Assembly (NCBI GenBank): GCA_031002005.1 | Contig: JARYHS010009186.1 | Coordinates: 254,601,199 to 254,665,198, forward strand | From: Vandiemenella viatica | Lineage: Eukaryota; Arthropoda; Insecta; Orthoptera; Morabidae | Direction of reading: 5' to 3' | DNA: 64,000 bases | Shown: positions 1 to 9,989 of the stretch, one piece after another | How the letters are laid out: the number at the start of each line of letters is the position of its first letter | Numbering within the stretch: the stretch's first letter is position 1 | The notes under the pieces: generated by a model | Told to the model about the DNA's origin: nothing | Seen by the model: the letters and a program-made list of their open reading frames with translations, nothing else | The model's database searches: none | Translations under genes and position numbers: made by a program

Positions 1-95
1 AACATTTAGTATTCCTTTTTACTGTTGTTTCTTATTCATACCACTGCTATCCTATACTAATCTTTCCTAGGTTTGAGTTATTATCATATATAAAG

Positions 96-1293
96 ACTAT
101 CATTTGCCCGCGGCTTTGCTCGAGTGGAATTCATAAAGCATTTATATACATCTTCGAATTTGAATCCCACGGGAACTGCTATTTGGGATAAAAGTAGATG
201 GCAACACATTATTCCAAATTTATCCTAAGCAGATTCAGTCATTTCGAATTGATACAGTAAATCATCCTAGCAAACAAAATTTAACATTTATGATATTAGT
301 AGGAGGAAAACCTGTATGTTATCTTCACTCTGTCTATATGCACACCTTAATCACGAATAAGCAATAGGACATTTGGGGCGCCACAATGAGATCTCGCACC
401 ACCTGAAAAACCTCGCTAGGGCCGCCTCTGGCTCCATAACAAGAACAACCAAAATTGTTGTGTTCAGAGCAGAGTTTTAAGAAAAAATCACGATAAATAT
501 TAAAGTAACCTTGGATTTCAAATTTTTACACAAAGACCTTTATCAAATCTTATATATATATATGTTTGTTTTCCTATAACTCATTTTTCAGCCACCACTA
601 TCAAACACAGATCACTGGTCTTTGTGTGTGGAAATAGCATGGAGTTTCCTGTCGTGCACAACATTGGCCGAATGTCGATAACTGTGGGGATGTGGGAGAT
701 ATGATGATTAAAGTTGACCAATGCAGGGCGTTTTCATATATCAAAAAAAAAAATTTTTTTTTGTCTTCTTATACTTCTCTTTCCTGCCACAACTACATAG
801 CATAGACCATTGGTGTTTAGTGTGTGGTAGTAGAATCGTGTCTCCTGTCGTGCACTATGGTTGTTAGATGTCGGTAGCTATGGGGGTGTGGGAGATATGG
901 GGTTGAAAGTGGTCGACCTGCGGCAATTTCATATTTCTGCCAAAGACGCATGTGTCATGGTGTATTACTTTTCAGCGAAAACTATCTATCGCAGATCACT
1001 GGCGTTTGTGTCGATCACGAATCATCGATCACAACGTTGGCCGAATGTCGGTAACCGTGGGAGTGTAGGAGATATGGTGGTTGAAAGTGGTAGATCAAGG
1101 ATATTTTCGTATTTCATCCAAAGTCAAGTGTGTCCGTAAATTTTACTTTTCTGCCTGAACTACATAGCGCAGATGACTGGCATTTGTGGTAAATAGCATC
1201 GCGTCTCCCATCGTGCACTATGGTTGTTAGATGTCGGTAGCTGTCAATACAAATTCTTTACAAACACGAACGAAGTCGTGGGTACCAGCTAGT
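96..1293. mobile_element. candidate non-autonomous element with inverted ends
   Basis: The left end (96-122, core GCCCGCGGCTTTGCTCG) and the right end (1267-1293, core CGAACGAAGTCGTGGG) are imperfect inverted copies, about 18 of 27 positions. Between them lies a block of diverged tandem repeats (595-1255) and no credible coding frame. Very similar terminal phrases are common in insect repeats, but I cannot assign a class. No target duplication was recognised. Confidence 0.35.
595..1255 (+). repeat. diverged ~190-base tandem repeat, about 3.5 units
   Basis: The anchor AGATCACTGG and its variants recur at 609, 804, 993 and 1171, spacings of 195, 189 and 178. Each is followed by a GTCGTGCAC-like and then a GATGTCGGTAGC/GAATGTCGGTAAC-like phrase. 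The open frame at 861-1139 lies inside these units and is not a gene. Confidence 0.6.
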
Positions 1294-1879
1294 AGAGTTA
1301 GAAAAAGACCTGATACAACTTCGCCTAGCTAGTGGAAACAAAATCATTAATAGCAGGATTATTGTATTGGAGAAACTAAACAACTGGCTTCTACTGAATT
1401 AAATCTCAATATTCTCCCATCTTAAACAAACTTAATACCTAATTTCGTGTAGGTTTCTTGTCGATTAACAAAACCGTCGACGAAAGATTTGGACCAATGA
1501 ATACACATGCACGTAAAACTCGTACAAACGTTACGAGAGTAGACCCCTATAGGATAAGAAATTGGAAATCTCTTAATGCGGTTTGTCAAAATCAACCTGT
1601 GGAGACAATATTCAAATATAAAAGTGATAGTTCGATTAACTAATTTAGTATGAATACAATTTTCGTATTTAAGTCGAAATGAAATTGAATAGGTTCAAGT
1701 TTAACTTCCTTTCGTTTGATACGGGATCCTTGTGCTCCAGTATTGCTAGAAATTCAATCTTTCAGGCAATAGGAAGAACCTCAAGGTAATCCGTATCGTC
1801 AAAACTTACTCTTTACAGGAAAAATGGATAGTTTTCATTTCTTTTTCTGAAATTACTACTTTAAGAAGCTAAGTATAAT

Positions 1880-1995
1880 CAATGTTGATAAATAAAGCCA
1901 AAGCAATTGAATGTTTGTTCATTATTGACCTCCCGACCGCGTTTCAGTTCTTTTGCAGAAGCCTCTTCGGCGGGTTCTCCTGGTAATCTATTATA
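1880..1995 (+). repeat. single-arm copy of the 43.1-kb hairpin repeat
   Basis: This matches one arm of the hairpin at 43126-43377: CAAAGCAATTGAATGTTTG, then CGCGTTTCA, then GCAGAAGC and CGGGTTCTCCTGGT in the same order and spacing. It runs directly into an ATTATAAATGCGAAAG phrase that recurs at 2474 and, inverted, near 50130. Confidence 0.6.
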
Positions 1996-2090
1996 AATGC
2001 GAAAGTAATTCTGTCTCTGTTACGTTTCTTGGGCTAAAAGGCTAATCCAAACGTGATGAAATTTGACAAGGAGATGCGATTTGGCATTAG

Positions 2091-2272
2091 GTTTTTTTTT
2101 ATTATTATTATTATTTTACTTGTGGCTTTACGCCTCGTCGACGGGTAAGGTCATTAGTGGCGGAATGGGACTTGTGACAAGGAACGGGGAGGAATGCGGC
2201 AATGTCCTTTTGAAGGACGTATCCCGGCAATCGCCTGGAGTGATTTGGGGAATCCGTGGAAATCAAAGATTT
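2091..2272 (-). mobile_element. SINE-A, 5'-truncated
   Basis: On the minus strand this is the body of the tRNA-derived SINE-A family: TGATTTGGGGAATCC (reversed), AAGGAACGGG, GGCTTTACGCCTCGTCGAC, ending in an (AAT)n-rich tail at 2091-2117. The tRNA-like head with the B box is missing. The open frame over 2063-2380 is an artefact of this copy. Confidence 0.75.
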
Positions 2273-2289
2273 TTAAGAATTGTTTTTGA

Positions 2290-2640
2290 TTGTATGAGCC
2301 TCGCGTGGACGGTCAGTTTTCCGGCTTCCATGTTAAACTGTAGATACCCCAAATTTAGGAGTGTAATGCTTGGCAAGTAATACGGGGTCTAACAATGCTG
2401 TAGGTGTACACTATTTAACGCTATACTGATCATTCAGCCGTTGTTTCTCCCGCAGTGTGTGATCTGCACTAATAATATTATAAATGCGATAGTAAGTCTC
2501 TGTCTTTTTGTTACGTTTTGTCGACTAAATGGCTGTACCGATATTGATGGAATTTGATAAGGAAATACTTTTTATCTGTAATAAGGACACAGGACAGTTT
2601 CAGTCTCGAAGTTTTGAGAATTTATCGAATAGTGACAGAC
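2290..2640 (+). repeat. composite repeat, copy of 49940-50330 inverted
   Basis: A SINE-B-like phrase (CATGTTAAACTGTAGAT) is followed by ATTATAAATGCGATAGTAAG, TCTCTGTCTTTTTGTTACG and GATGGAATTTGATAAGGAAAT. The same order occurs on the minus strand at 50330-49940. The copies are diverged but colinear for about 340 bases. No coding potential is seen. Confidence 0.6.
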
Positions 2641-3194
2641 AGACGGATGCGTGCGTTAGTCTAATGTTACGACGGCTGCTCGCGCAGTCTTTTAGTTTAG
2701 GATTTGTTAGTAAATTTCGTTTACAGACAAAACTTATTCTCTTCATGAGACATGTTCGACGGTAGAATGTTAAAGTGATGCCTTTTTTGTCGTACTATGC
2801 TGACTCGGTGTTGTTTGGGACAAATCTTTAATTACTAACAGCTTTCTATATCGAATTTTGGCATTGAAATTTTAAGTCCACGCTTACGAAGTCGCGGTTA
2901 TCAACTAGTATGTACACATGTTACAATTTGGTTATGTTGTTGCGTTTTGTACAGTGGAATTATTATCTAAATTGTAATCTACATTTTTCGATCTATTGCT
3001 TATATTTATACTCAACTCTTAGCAGCATTGATTTTTTTATTTCTTTACGAGTAATAATCCATTTTCCAGATTATAGTATAATTAAGGCGAGATACTTTTA
3101 AACTCCAACACGACACTATTCAAAACAGGATACCAACCAAAAGTAAGTCAATGCCACTATTTCTTAATGTCAAAAGCAATTCGGGTGAACAATA

Positions 3195-3730
3195 GTGAAC
3201 TGCTCGGGTATGGCATCTAGCGATGCGCAAACGGCAATGGAGTGGCTTTCAAAAAAAATGGAAAGGATCTCGCTCTTCCAGAAGATATCGGACACATACT
3301 GCCCAGCTGCAGCTGCAGACGTAAGCAGTGGGGGGAAAAAAGGTGATATACGACAGCTGGGACATTCGCCAGACAGACAGGAATGTGCCGCAGCAGAATT
3401 ATGCTACTTGCTGCAAAAAACCACTTGTCAGTGGGATCAGAGGCGGCGACCCATTTGATAGTTATGCGTATCGGACAGAGCGGAGAGCGATGGCTCTGGT
3501 TGTGTTTGCGTGACGGAGCGAGCCAGAGTGTGGTCATTAGGACGAGTTCTTCTGCCCGCAGACAAAGACCTGCGCATCACCTACAATCTCCCTTCACCTG
3601 CCGTTGACATTTCTTGCACATCGCGGACCTCATTAAGAACAGCTCAGTTCGCTTCACAAAATCAGGGTCCCGGATTCCAATTCCAGGAAACTTTGCGAGA
3701 TTTTGCTTTGTTTATATGAGCACAAAAGGA
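3195..3730. other. GC-richer stretch, unassigned
   Basis: Several short overlapping frames on both strands (longest about 106 codons, minus strand) reflect base composition, not a recognised protein. I see no splice context, domain or repeat relationship inside the window. Confidence 0.3.
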
Positions 3731-3837
3731 CGGTATGTGGTTCTTATTCTACACTAAAAATTGTAGATCCAGAATTTAGGGCAAATAAAAAATTATGCCC
3801 CCAGGCTGTAAGACCATATGACTTTTTTTTTTTTGTG

Positions 3838-4009
3838 CTGTCGTCAGCCTTTCGACTGGTTCGATGCAATCCTCCATCCCTTCCTGTCATGTGCTGTGCT
3901 AACCTCTTCATTTCTACATACCCCTTACAACCCACGTCCCCAATTATCTGCTTCATATATTCTAATCGCTGTCCAGGCTATACCTACACTGCGGGCCCTT
4001 TGGAAAAAC
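3838..4009 (-). pseudogene. LINE family L2, 3' coding end fragment
   Basis: The minus strand repeats the C-terminal end of the L2 reverse transcriptase seen at 55600-55900 and 57881-58200. The shared features are an EYMKQI-like motif, a conserved region reading VEMKRL, and a GGLH-like tail. It ends three bases before the Tc1-type element at 4013, so the rest may have been lost or displaced by that insertion. Confidence 0.6.
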
Positions 4010-4012
4010 CTA

Positions 4013-4712
4013 TAGCTGTGGCCAAATGTTTTGGCGGGTCTGTGTAAACGCGCTGTTGCCGTACCTGGGAACAATCTCGCGATGCGCTCTCTTTCTATCA
4101 CTAGAAAATTGCAACGCTGAGCGGCCTGTGTTGTCTAGTTCGAGCGCCAACAGGTCGTTTGTTTCTCGAAAGAAAAATATGAAACAATACAGCACTCTAA
4201 CAAAGCTTAGCGACTTTGACAGGGATATTGTGAGGAGAACAGTACACGAATTTTACGACAGTGATGAGTGGTAATATATAAACAGATAATTTTGTCATTA
4301 ATTATGCAAGTTTTTCAGTGCAGAGGATAATAAAATAAAATTTTGATTTTAGTTATAAATATACACACTGAAAATAAAATTTGACACGTCGATTTTTAAC
4401 CACAAATAAAAGGAGAGTATTTCAATAAGTTTCCTTAGTCTGTCGAGAAAGCCTTTAATTTTTCTGTGCAGGTAATAGAATAATAAATAACAGGTCTTTT
4501 GAAACCTCCAAATACATTAAACGCATCTGCAATGACACAAGTTTCTTAACGAAATGAAATGCATCAATATTTTATCACAGGATAGTGATTATAAATTACT
4601 TAAAACACGTTAAAAACTATTACTACAAGTAAAGAGATGAATACAACTGTTACGCGCTCGGCTTGGCAACGGCGCCGTTGACGCCACCCGCCAAAAGATT
4701 TGGCCACAGCTA
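4013..4712 (+). mobile_element. Tc1/mariner-superfamily deletion derivative
   Basis: Terminal inverted repeats of about 30 bases: left TAGCTGTGGCCAAATGTTTT, right the reverse complement of TAGCTGTGGCCAAATCTTTT, then GGCGGGT at both ends. TA dinucleotides flank both sides (4011-4012, 4713-4714). At about 700 bases it is too short for a transposase, but a transposase-like N-terminal frame remains (4179-4274). It looks like an internally deleted copy of a larger element. Confidence 0.65.
4179..4274 (+). pseudogene. transposase N-terminal remnant in the 4.0-kb element
   Basis: A 31-codon tail of a frame open from 4026 contains KLSDFDRDIVRRTVHEFYD. This resembles the start of the first helix-turn-helix of certain insect Tc1/IS630-type transposases (a DDFDKDVVRRTVHEFY-like phrase, recalled from family knowledge). 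A stop follows at 4272-4274, and no DDE domain exists in the remaining 440 bases. Start chosen at the in-frame ATG, but the natural start may be further upstream. Confidence 0.45.
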
Positions 4713-5418
4713 TATTAATGCAAAGTATTGGATAGTGTAATGAAAGTAAAAATATACTAGGATAATTTACTGAATAATCGAAAGTTAGAAACGTGCTTTC
4801 TGTATTGTTTCCAAGACTGAAGTGAAATAGATAAGATGCTGCCTATTGCAGTTGTGTTGTTGGAAACAAACACAGTCAGCAGCAATATCTCGCGTAATAA
4901 TAAACCGTGGAAGAGCAGGCCTACAAATCGAGAAAAAATAAACCTTAAAACATGATTAAGATCACCAAAGTACGCATTAAAGAAAGATTAAACTGTGTCT
5001 GTAACAGCGCAGAGCGCACCACAACCTTCTTCCCACATCACACCAAGCGATCGAGATTCCTGAACGCTGAAATAAAGCTATAAATGAAATGTGTCTCAAA
5101 ACAATTTAAATAAAAACAAATTATAAAAATAAAATTAATATTAAATTTTAAATACACTTATTGCAATTATAAACGAATCTTGTATTTAAATAAAAAAATA
5201 CTTACTTTCAAACAAAACATTAAAACTTGGACCTCCACCACTGCTCGCTGTTTACATCGAATACAAAATGAATTTAAGTTTTCACGAATATTTCAGAACT
5301 TTCGCAGCTACAACAGTTTCGGAAATATGTTACTTTGCTTGTACCTTTTTTTTTTGCATGTGGTGCGGGGCCTTTAGGCTACAGCATAGGTAGCCTATGC
5401 CTAAATGCGGCCCTGTTA

Positions 5419-5782
5419 AGGCGCATTCCCACGATCCCTTGTAACGAAGGCGACACGGGACAGGACGAATACTCAACCACACGCCATGGAAACAGGACCG
5501 CCTTTGCTAGCGGAGACGAGACGCAGCTACCCACTCTGAGTCGGTAAACATCATAGGCGTGTGTAGCGGTGCGCTGTTGCCATCGATTTGCAGCAGCGGT
5601 GTTCACCCCTTCTGTTGCTGTAAAGTGCTCTCTGCCAAACGACACTAGGCAACGTGGTGCGGAGGTGGCGGCGAGGTAAGCTAGGACTAACCTGCGGCCC
5701 GCGGTCGTCCCTACACTTCGGCTAATGAGGTCCCGTCCCGTCCCGTCTCGCCTTCGTTACATGGGATCGTGGGAACGCGCCT
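5419..5782. mobile_element. MITE M3 with TTA duplication
   Basis: Terminal inverted repeats extend about 48 bases, starting AGGCGC(A/G)TTCCCACGATC and continuing GTAACGAAGGCG. Both ends are flanked by TTA (5416-5418, 5783-5785). The three-base TTA duplication is what PIF/Harbinger elements make. A second copy in opposite orientation is at 47396-47698. The minus-strand frame at 5379-5645 only reflects this element. Confidence 0.75.
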
Positions 5783-6054
5783 TTACATGTACCGACTGGG
5801 ATGTGGATTCACACTTTTTTTTTTTTTTTAAATATGGAATCAACAACCCGAAGTCAAAAAGATTAGTTTTAAAATATTTGTCTGTCTGTTCCCGTATACT
5901 GTAAAAAATACTGAACTGCGGAAAACTCGGTACAAATATCGCACAAATATAAAAGAGAGATACTTGGAAAAAATAACAGAGACAGTAATAAATATTCTTT
6001 AGTTTTATAAAAGTCCTTTGCAATTCATTTCGTGAAGAACAAGCTGGACAGTTA

Positions 6055-6224
6055 GGGACGTCCATTAACTACGTGAGATGAAATTAGTGGGGGGGGAGGT
6101 GTCCGGCGAAATCTCAGCAACGGGGAGGGGGGGGGGGGAGCGACGGAAAAGGGATAGTACAGTTAAAAAAAGTCTACAAAAAAAGACACAAGGAAAATAC
6201 CCCACGTAATTAACGGAAGCCCCC
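6055..6224. mobile_element. MITE M1, copy a (short)
   Basis: Left end GGGACGTCCATTAACTACG, right end CACGTAATTAACGGAAGCCC. TTA precedes the left end and TTG follows the right end. The interior carries a run of 14 G (6126-6139). Related copies are at 7940-8345, 9635-9989 and 40745-41122. Confidence 0.65.
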
Positions 6225-6660
6225 TTGTGAATTATCAGTCAGAAACTTTCTCCACAACGTATGTATCATGGCATCGGCAACTAGCTTGTATCTTTGTATT
6301 TTCTGAATCACAATAATACCTGTACTGTTACTTGCAACGGAAATTTTTTTGCCATTGTAATCACTGGCCTCAAGATGAGCGGAAAACGAGAAATTTCCGG
6401 TTAAGGCGACTACTTCGGCGAGTCCACACTCTACTCCCAGCATCGAAACAAGAGAGCCCATTATCGCGGCGCGCACTATCTCGGAAGGTCGCGCTGATAG
6501 AAGCCTTGGTTCGCGTACTCTGGCTCTTAAGACGCCGACAAAGGTACGTCCCGCCGCTACGGATACATTCGCGTTCTCAACGAAATTCGGCAGACTTCTG
6601 CGGGCAGGGGGCTTCTGCAACAAACTCGATGCATGCGGGCAACTACTTGCTCACCTTCAT
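6225..6660. other. unassigned GC-richer stretch
   Basis: Overlapping frames of 111-137 codons occur on opposite strands over the same bases. Neither shows a recognisable domain, and no paralogue was found in the window. I see no gene here that I can support. Confidence 0.3.
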
Positions 6661-6936
6661 CTACTGAAATAAAACAAAGAATAAATACAAATTACCTCCT
6701 ATTCACTATCTGTGAAACGGTTAAAGCAATTAATAATGCGTTAAGACTACTAACATTTGGTACACTATGCATAGGAGTTGCGATTTTCAATGAAGGATGT
6801 AGACTCCATGAAACGTTAAATCAATCATGATCATCATCATCTTCATCTGTCTCCAGTTTCTCGGGTGCGATGTAAGAGCATCACCAACCTGCTATTTAAC
6901 TACATGGTGTTCCCGGATGCCGTGTACAAATTTGGA

Positions 6937-7179
6937 TTTTTTTTTGCTTGGGCTTTACGCCTCGTTGACGGCTTGGTCATTACAGGCGGGATGGGATGGG
7001 GGACAAGGAACGGGAAGGAATTCGGCCATGGCATTTTTGAAGGAAGCATCCCGGCATTCGCCTGGAGTGATTTGGGGAAACCGTGGAAAACCCAAATCTG
7101 GATGCCCGGACGGAGATTCGAACCCGCATCCTCCCGGATGCGAGGCAAGAACGTTAACCACTCACCCACTACGCTCGGT
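6937..7179 (-). mobile_element. SINE-A, near full length
   Basis: On the minus strand: tRNA-like head (ACCGAGCGTAGTGGGTGAG), B box GGTTCGAATCTCC, conserved body (GGGTTTTCCACGGTTTCCCC, AATCACTCCAGGCGAATGCC), tail GGCGTAAAGCCCAAGC and poly(A). The flanks AAATTTGGA and AAATTCGGA are a likely 9-base target duplication with one mismatch. The long frames on both strands here are SINE artefacts. Confidence 0.85.
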
Positions 7180-7344
7180 AAATTCGGAGGGAAGGTAGAG
7201 AACACCACGAGGAGCCGTACTTACATCGGAAAGCGTCGACTTGACAACTATCTCGTCTTTCTGCAGGAGGTATTTCCGGAACTGCTTACCGAAGTCCCCC
7301 GCACCTGTTCGGTGGTTTCAACAGGACGGGGCGCCATCTCATTA

Positions 7345-7727
7345 GGGAGCGTGCATAAACCACGTAGGTCCAATTCGGCCTCCTGTGAACCCCCCCCCCC
7401 CCCACGTAGCCCTACGTGGCTTTTGCCTCTACCTCCCCTCCACGTAGCACGTAGCTTTTTTCCCCTTTGATTCCAGAAGGCATTTTGCACGGTTTCCTCT
7501 TGTCAGACTGTCGTAAATTACATATGGAGATAATCAACCGAGGGAAATAAATATTCACATGCTGTTGTGAGTTCTGTTCCCCATTTTAAGTGTAAAAAAT
7601 GTTATGAAAGGAAAGCTAAGTGGCCTGGCTCGGAATCCCCCCTCCCCCCACGTAGCTCAGGGTAGCCTTCAAACCAACCCTTCCCCTCCCCCGCTTGGAC
7701 CGAGCCACGTAGTTTGTGCACGCTCCC
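7345..7727 (+). mobile_element. MITE M2, copy a (uninterrupted)
   Basis: Inverted ends GGGAGCGTGCATAAACCACG and (complement of right end) GGGAGCGTGCACAAACTACG. Perfect TTA duplications at 7342-7344 and 7728-7730. Subterminal C runs (15 C near 7390) give G-quadruplex potential on the other strand. This copy serves as the empty-site reference for the two LINE-filled copies at 35149-36360 and 44753-45507. Confidence 0.8.
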
Positions 7728-7939
7728 TTATGGAATGTGTGTACGTGACCATTTGGACCGGACATTTCCAACAGGTGGATTGGGCGTGGTGGTCCCGTCG
7801 CTTGGCCTCCCAGATCCTCTGATTTATCTCCTCTGAGTTTTTTTTTCCTGGAGTGCTATGAAGAGCCTTGTTTACGTAAGACACACCCGTCAATTCTGAA
7901 ATGGACCTGGTGGCACGAATATGCATTGCTGCTGGTACG

Positions 7940-8345
7940 ATCCGTGAAAGTGAGGTGTTTTCAGGAATTCCGGACCCCTCCCCCTCCCTTTTCTGGTGAG
8001 ACTTCGTAAGATTTGGTCGGACCCTCCCTCCCCCTCTAAAATGCCGCGAGATTTTGACGGAGGACCCCCCGACACCCCTACCAATCGACTTCGCAACGTT
8101 GAGACATTTTTTTAGGTCTCATGCTGCAAAGGCGATTATACCCCTCCCTATAGTCAGTGTTTGGACGAAAATACCCCCCTAAAATAGACTTTCGTATGAT
8201 TTGTAGACTTTTTTTTAGCTCTTCCATTGTACAAGAATTTCAAAACCTCACGTGAGATTTCCGATGACCCTCCCCCTTGGTGAGATTTCGTTGGACTCCC
8301 CCCCCCCCCTCCCTATTTCACCTCACGTAATTAGTGGACGCCCCC
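7940..8345. mobile_element. MITE M1, copy b
   Basis: The right end CACGTAATTAGTGGACGCCC matches the M1 family end. The left end is less clear: GTGAGGTGTTTTCAGG near 7948 resembles the inverted end of copy c. The interior has C runs and repeated GGTGAGA(C/T)TTCGT phrases. Confidence 0.5.
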
Positions 8346-8628
8346 AAACGCCAAACCATGTCTCGTCGCTGTCGTGAGTGCATACATGCCAATGGCCGCA
8401 ATTTCGAACACATTGCATTCTGTGTTGTGGCCTTACTGTCTTTAGTCTCTTTACCTCGTTAGAGTTACGTTTCCACCCATGCTTTCTAATGTTATTATGG
8501 CTCCTCACGATACCTCCTCTCCAAATCTGTATACAGCATTCGGGGATACCGTGTACAAGTAAACATATCTAGGCTATTTCACACCTTCAACTAGTATTAA
8601 GAGTCAGTCAATAACACGGAAAGTATGT

Positions 8629-8815
8629 TGACGTCGATGTCAAAAGAACCGAGAGTGGAATAGGGGCGTGGAAAGGTGAAGGAGTTCGCCCTGACCTTTG
8701 AAGGAACCATCTCGAAATCGCCTGGAAATCAGAGGAAACCGAAATCAGGAAGGCCGGCCGGTATGGGATTCGAACCACAGGCTCGAGCAATGCCCGTTCA
8801 CCCAACAGCGTGGGT
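8629..8815 (-). mobile_element. SINE-A related copy, diverged
   Basis: Minus strand: head ACCCACGCTGTTGGGTGAAC, B-box-like GGTTCGAATCCC, body CGATTTCGAGATGGTTCCTTC, ending in a GACATCGACGTC-like tail without a clear poly(A). It has the same order of parts as SINE-A but many substitutions. Confidence 0.5.
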
Positions 8816-8839
8816 AAGAAATTATAAAATGGTCTAAAC

Positions 8840-9261
8840 CAGGGGTGGCCAACCCGCGGCCCGCATGTGGCCCGCGAGATTCATCACACTTTTATAAACT
8901 ATATTTATTTTATAATAGCTAAAGTAGTGAAAACCAATGTATTAAACAATACACTATTTATGCATCCATATTTTCAAAATTCGTTTCATTTATATTTATA
9001 TATTTTTATGTATAATTTTTAGTGTTATATATTTGTTTGAAATATGCATTTAGTATCATCATTATTATATTATCTATGTTTACATGTAAGGATAATAGTA
9101 AACACAATAATGATAACTCATTATGATTGAACTTTTCACTCAAAAAAATGTCTGTAGTGGGTCTAAATCTAATATGGGGATATATAATTTTATATGCGGC
9201 CCGCGGAGTTATGATGCATTTCCAAAGTGTCCCGCAAGATTACTTAGGTTGGCCACCTCTG
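8840..9261 (+). mobile_element. hAT-type MITE H1, copy a
   Basis: Ends CAGGGGTGGCCAACC and GGTTGGCCACCTCTG are inverted repeats with the CAG...CTG shape typical of hAT elements. They are flanked by GTCTAAAC and GTCTAGTC, an 8-base near-duplication (6 of 8). Subterminal GCGGCCCGC phrases repeat at both ends. No transposase frame is present. Copy b lies inverted at 11564-11912. Confidence 0.75.
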
Positions 9262-9634
9262 GTCTAGTCAGAGAGAGTGCACCAATCAAATACGTTTCGG
9301 TGAACATATTCTGTCGCAATGCAATGCTACCCACCACAGGCGAAATATGGAAAAGAGGAACAGTTCGGTGAACTTCCTGTGCTCAGCATTTGTCGTTCAT
9401 CAGGGCTGACAGTACGAGGCAATTAGTCATCATTGTACAGAAAATATTTTTTTCCAAACTGACATTGTTCACCGCATTTCTTACAAAAACGTCATTAAAA
9501 CTTAGACCATCTTTGCCCATGTGATAAGGTTGCATGTTAATTACAAAACAAAAAGTCGGACGTTTTTCTCACGCGATTTACATGAGCACCGAAACGTTTT
9601 CTTCATCGCACTCATTCTGGTAGTATTCAGATAC

Positions 9635-9989
9635 GGGACGTCCATTAATTACGTGAGATGAAATAGAGGGGAGGGGTGAGTCCGGCGAAATCGCACCAAA
9701 CGGGTGAGGGTAGACAAATCTCACGTGATCTGTAGTGCTTAAAAAATCTTCAAATGACGCCTTTACCGACTTTAAAAGAGGGGAGGGGGTCTAACCGACC
9801 TAGGAAGCAGGAGAGCTAAAAAAAAGGCTAAAAAATACGAAGTCGGTCATTGGAGGGCGGGGTTTCCCTCAAGAGCTAACGTCATCATAAGGGGGGGGGG
9901 GAGGGGTCCGACCAGTTCTCATCGGCAGGAAAGGGGGGAGGAGTGTTTCCAGAAATCCAGAGGAACACCTCATGTAACTGATGAACGCC
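9635..9989. mobile_element. MITE M1, copy c
   Basis: Left end GGGACGTCCATTAATTACGT. The right end, read in reverse complement, is GGCGTTCATCAGTTACATGA, a diverged inverted partner. The interior has a run of 12 G near 9891 and the M1 phrase GGCGAAATC(G/T)CACCAA. The duplication is no longer clear. Confidence 0.6.

Noticed and set aside
6865..7470. 201-codon plus-strand ORF
   Set aside because: It runs through an antisense SINE-A and into MITE M2; similar phrases (GRNSAMAFL, KTQIWMPGRGFEP) recur in every SINE-A copy, so it is a repeat artefact.
8511..8560. Shared phrase between 6912-6935 and 8535-8560 (GGATGCCGTGTACAA-like)
   Set aside because: Too short (about 15 bases) and without other shared flanks to define a repeat or a duplication.
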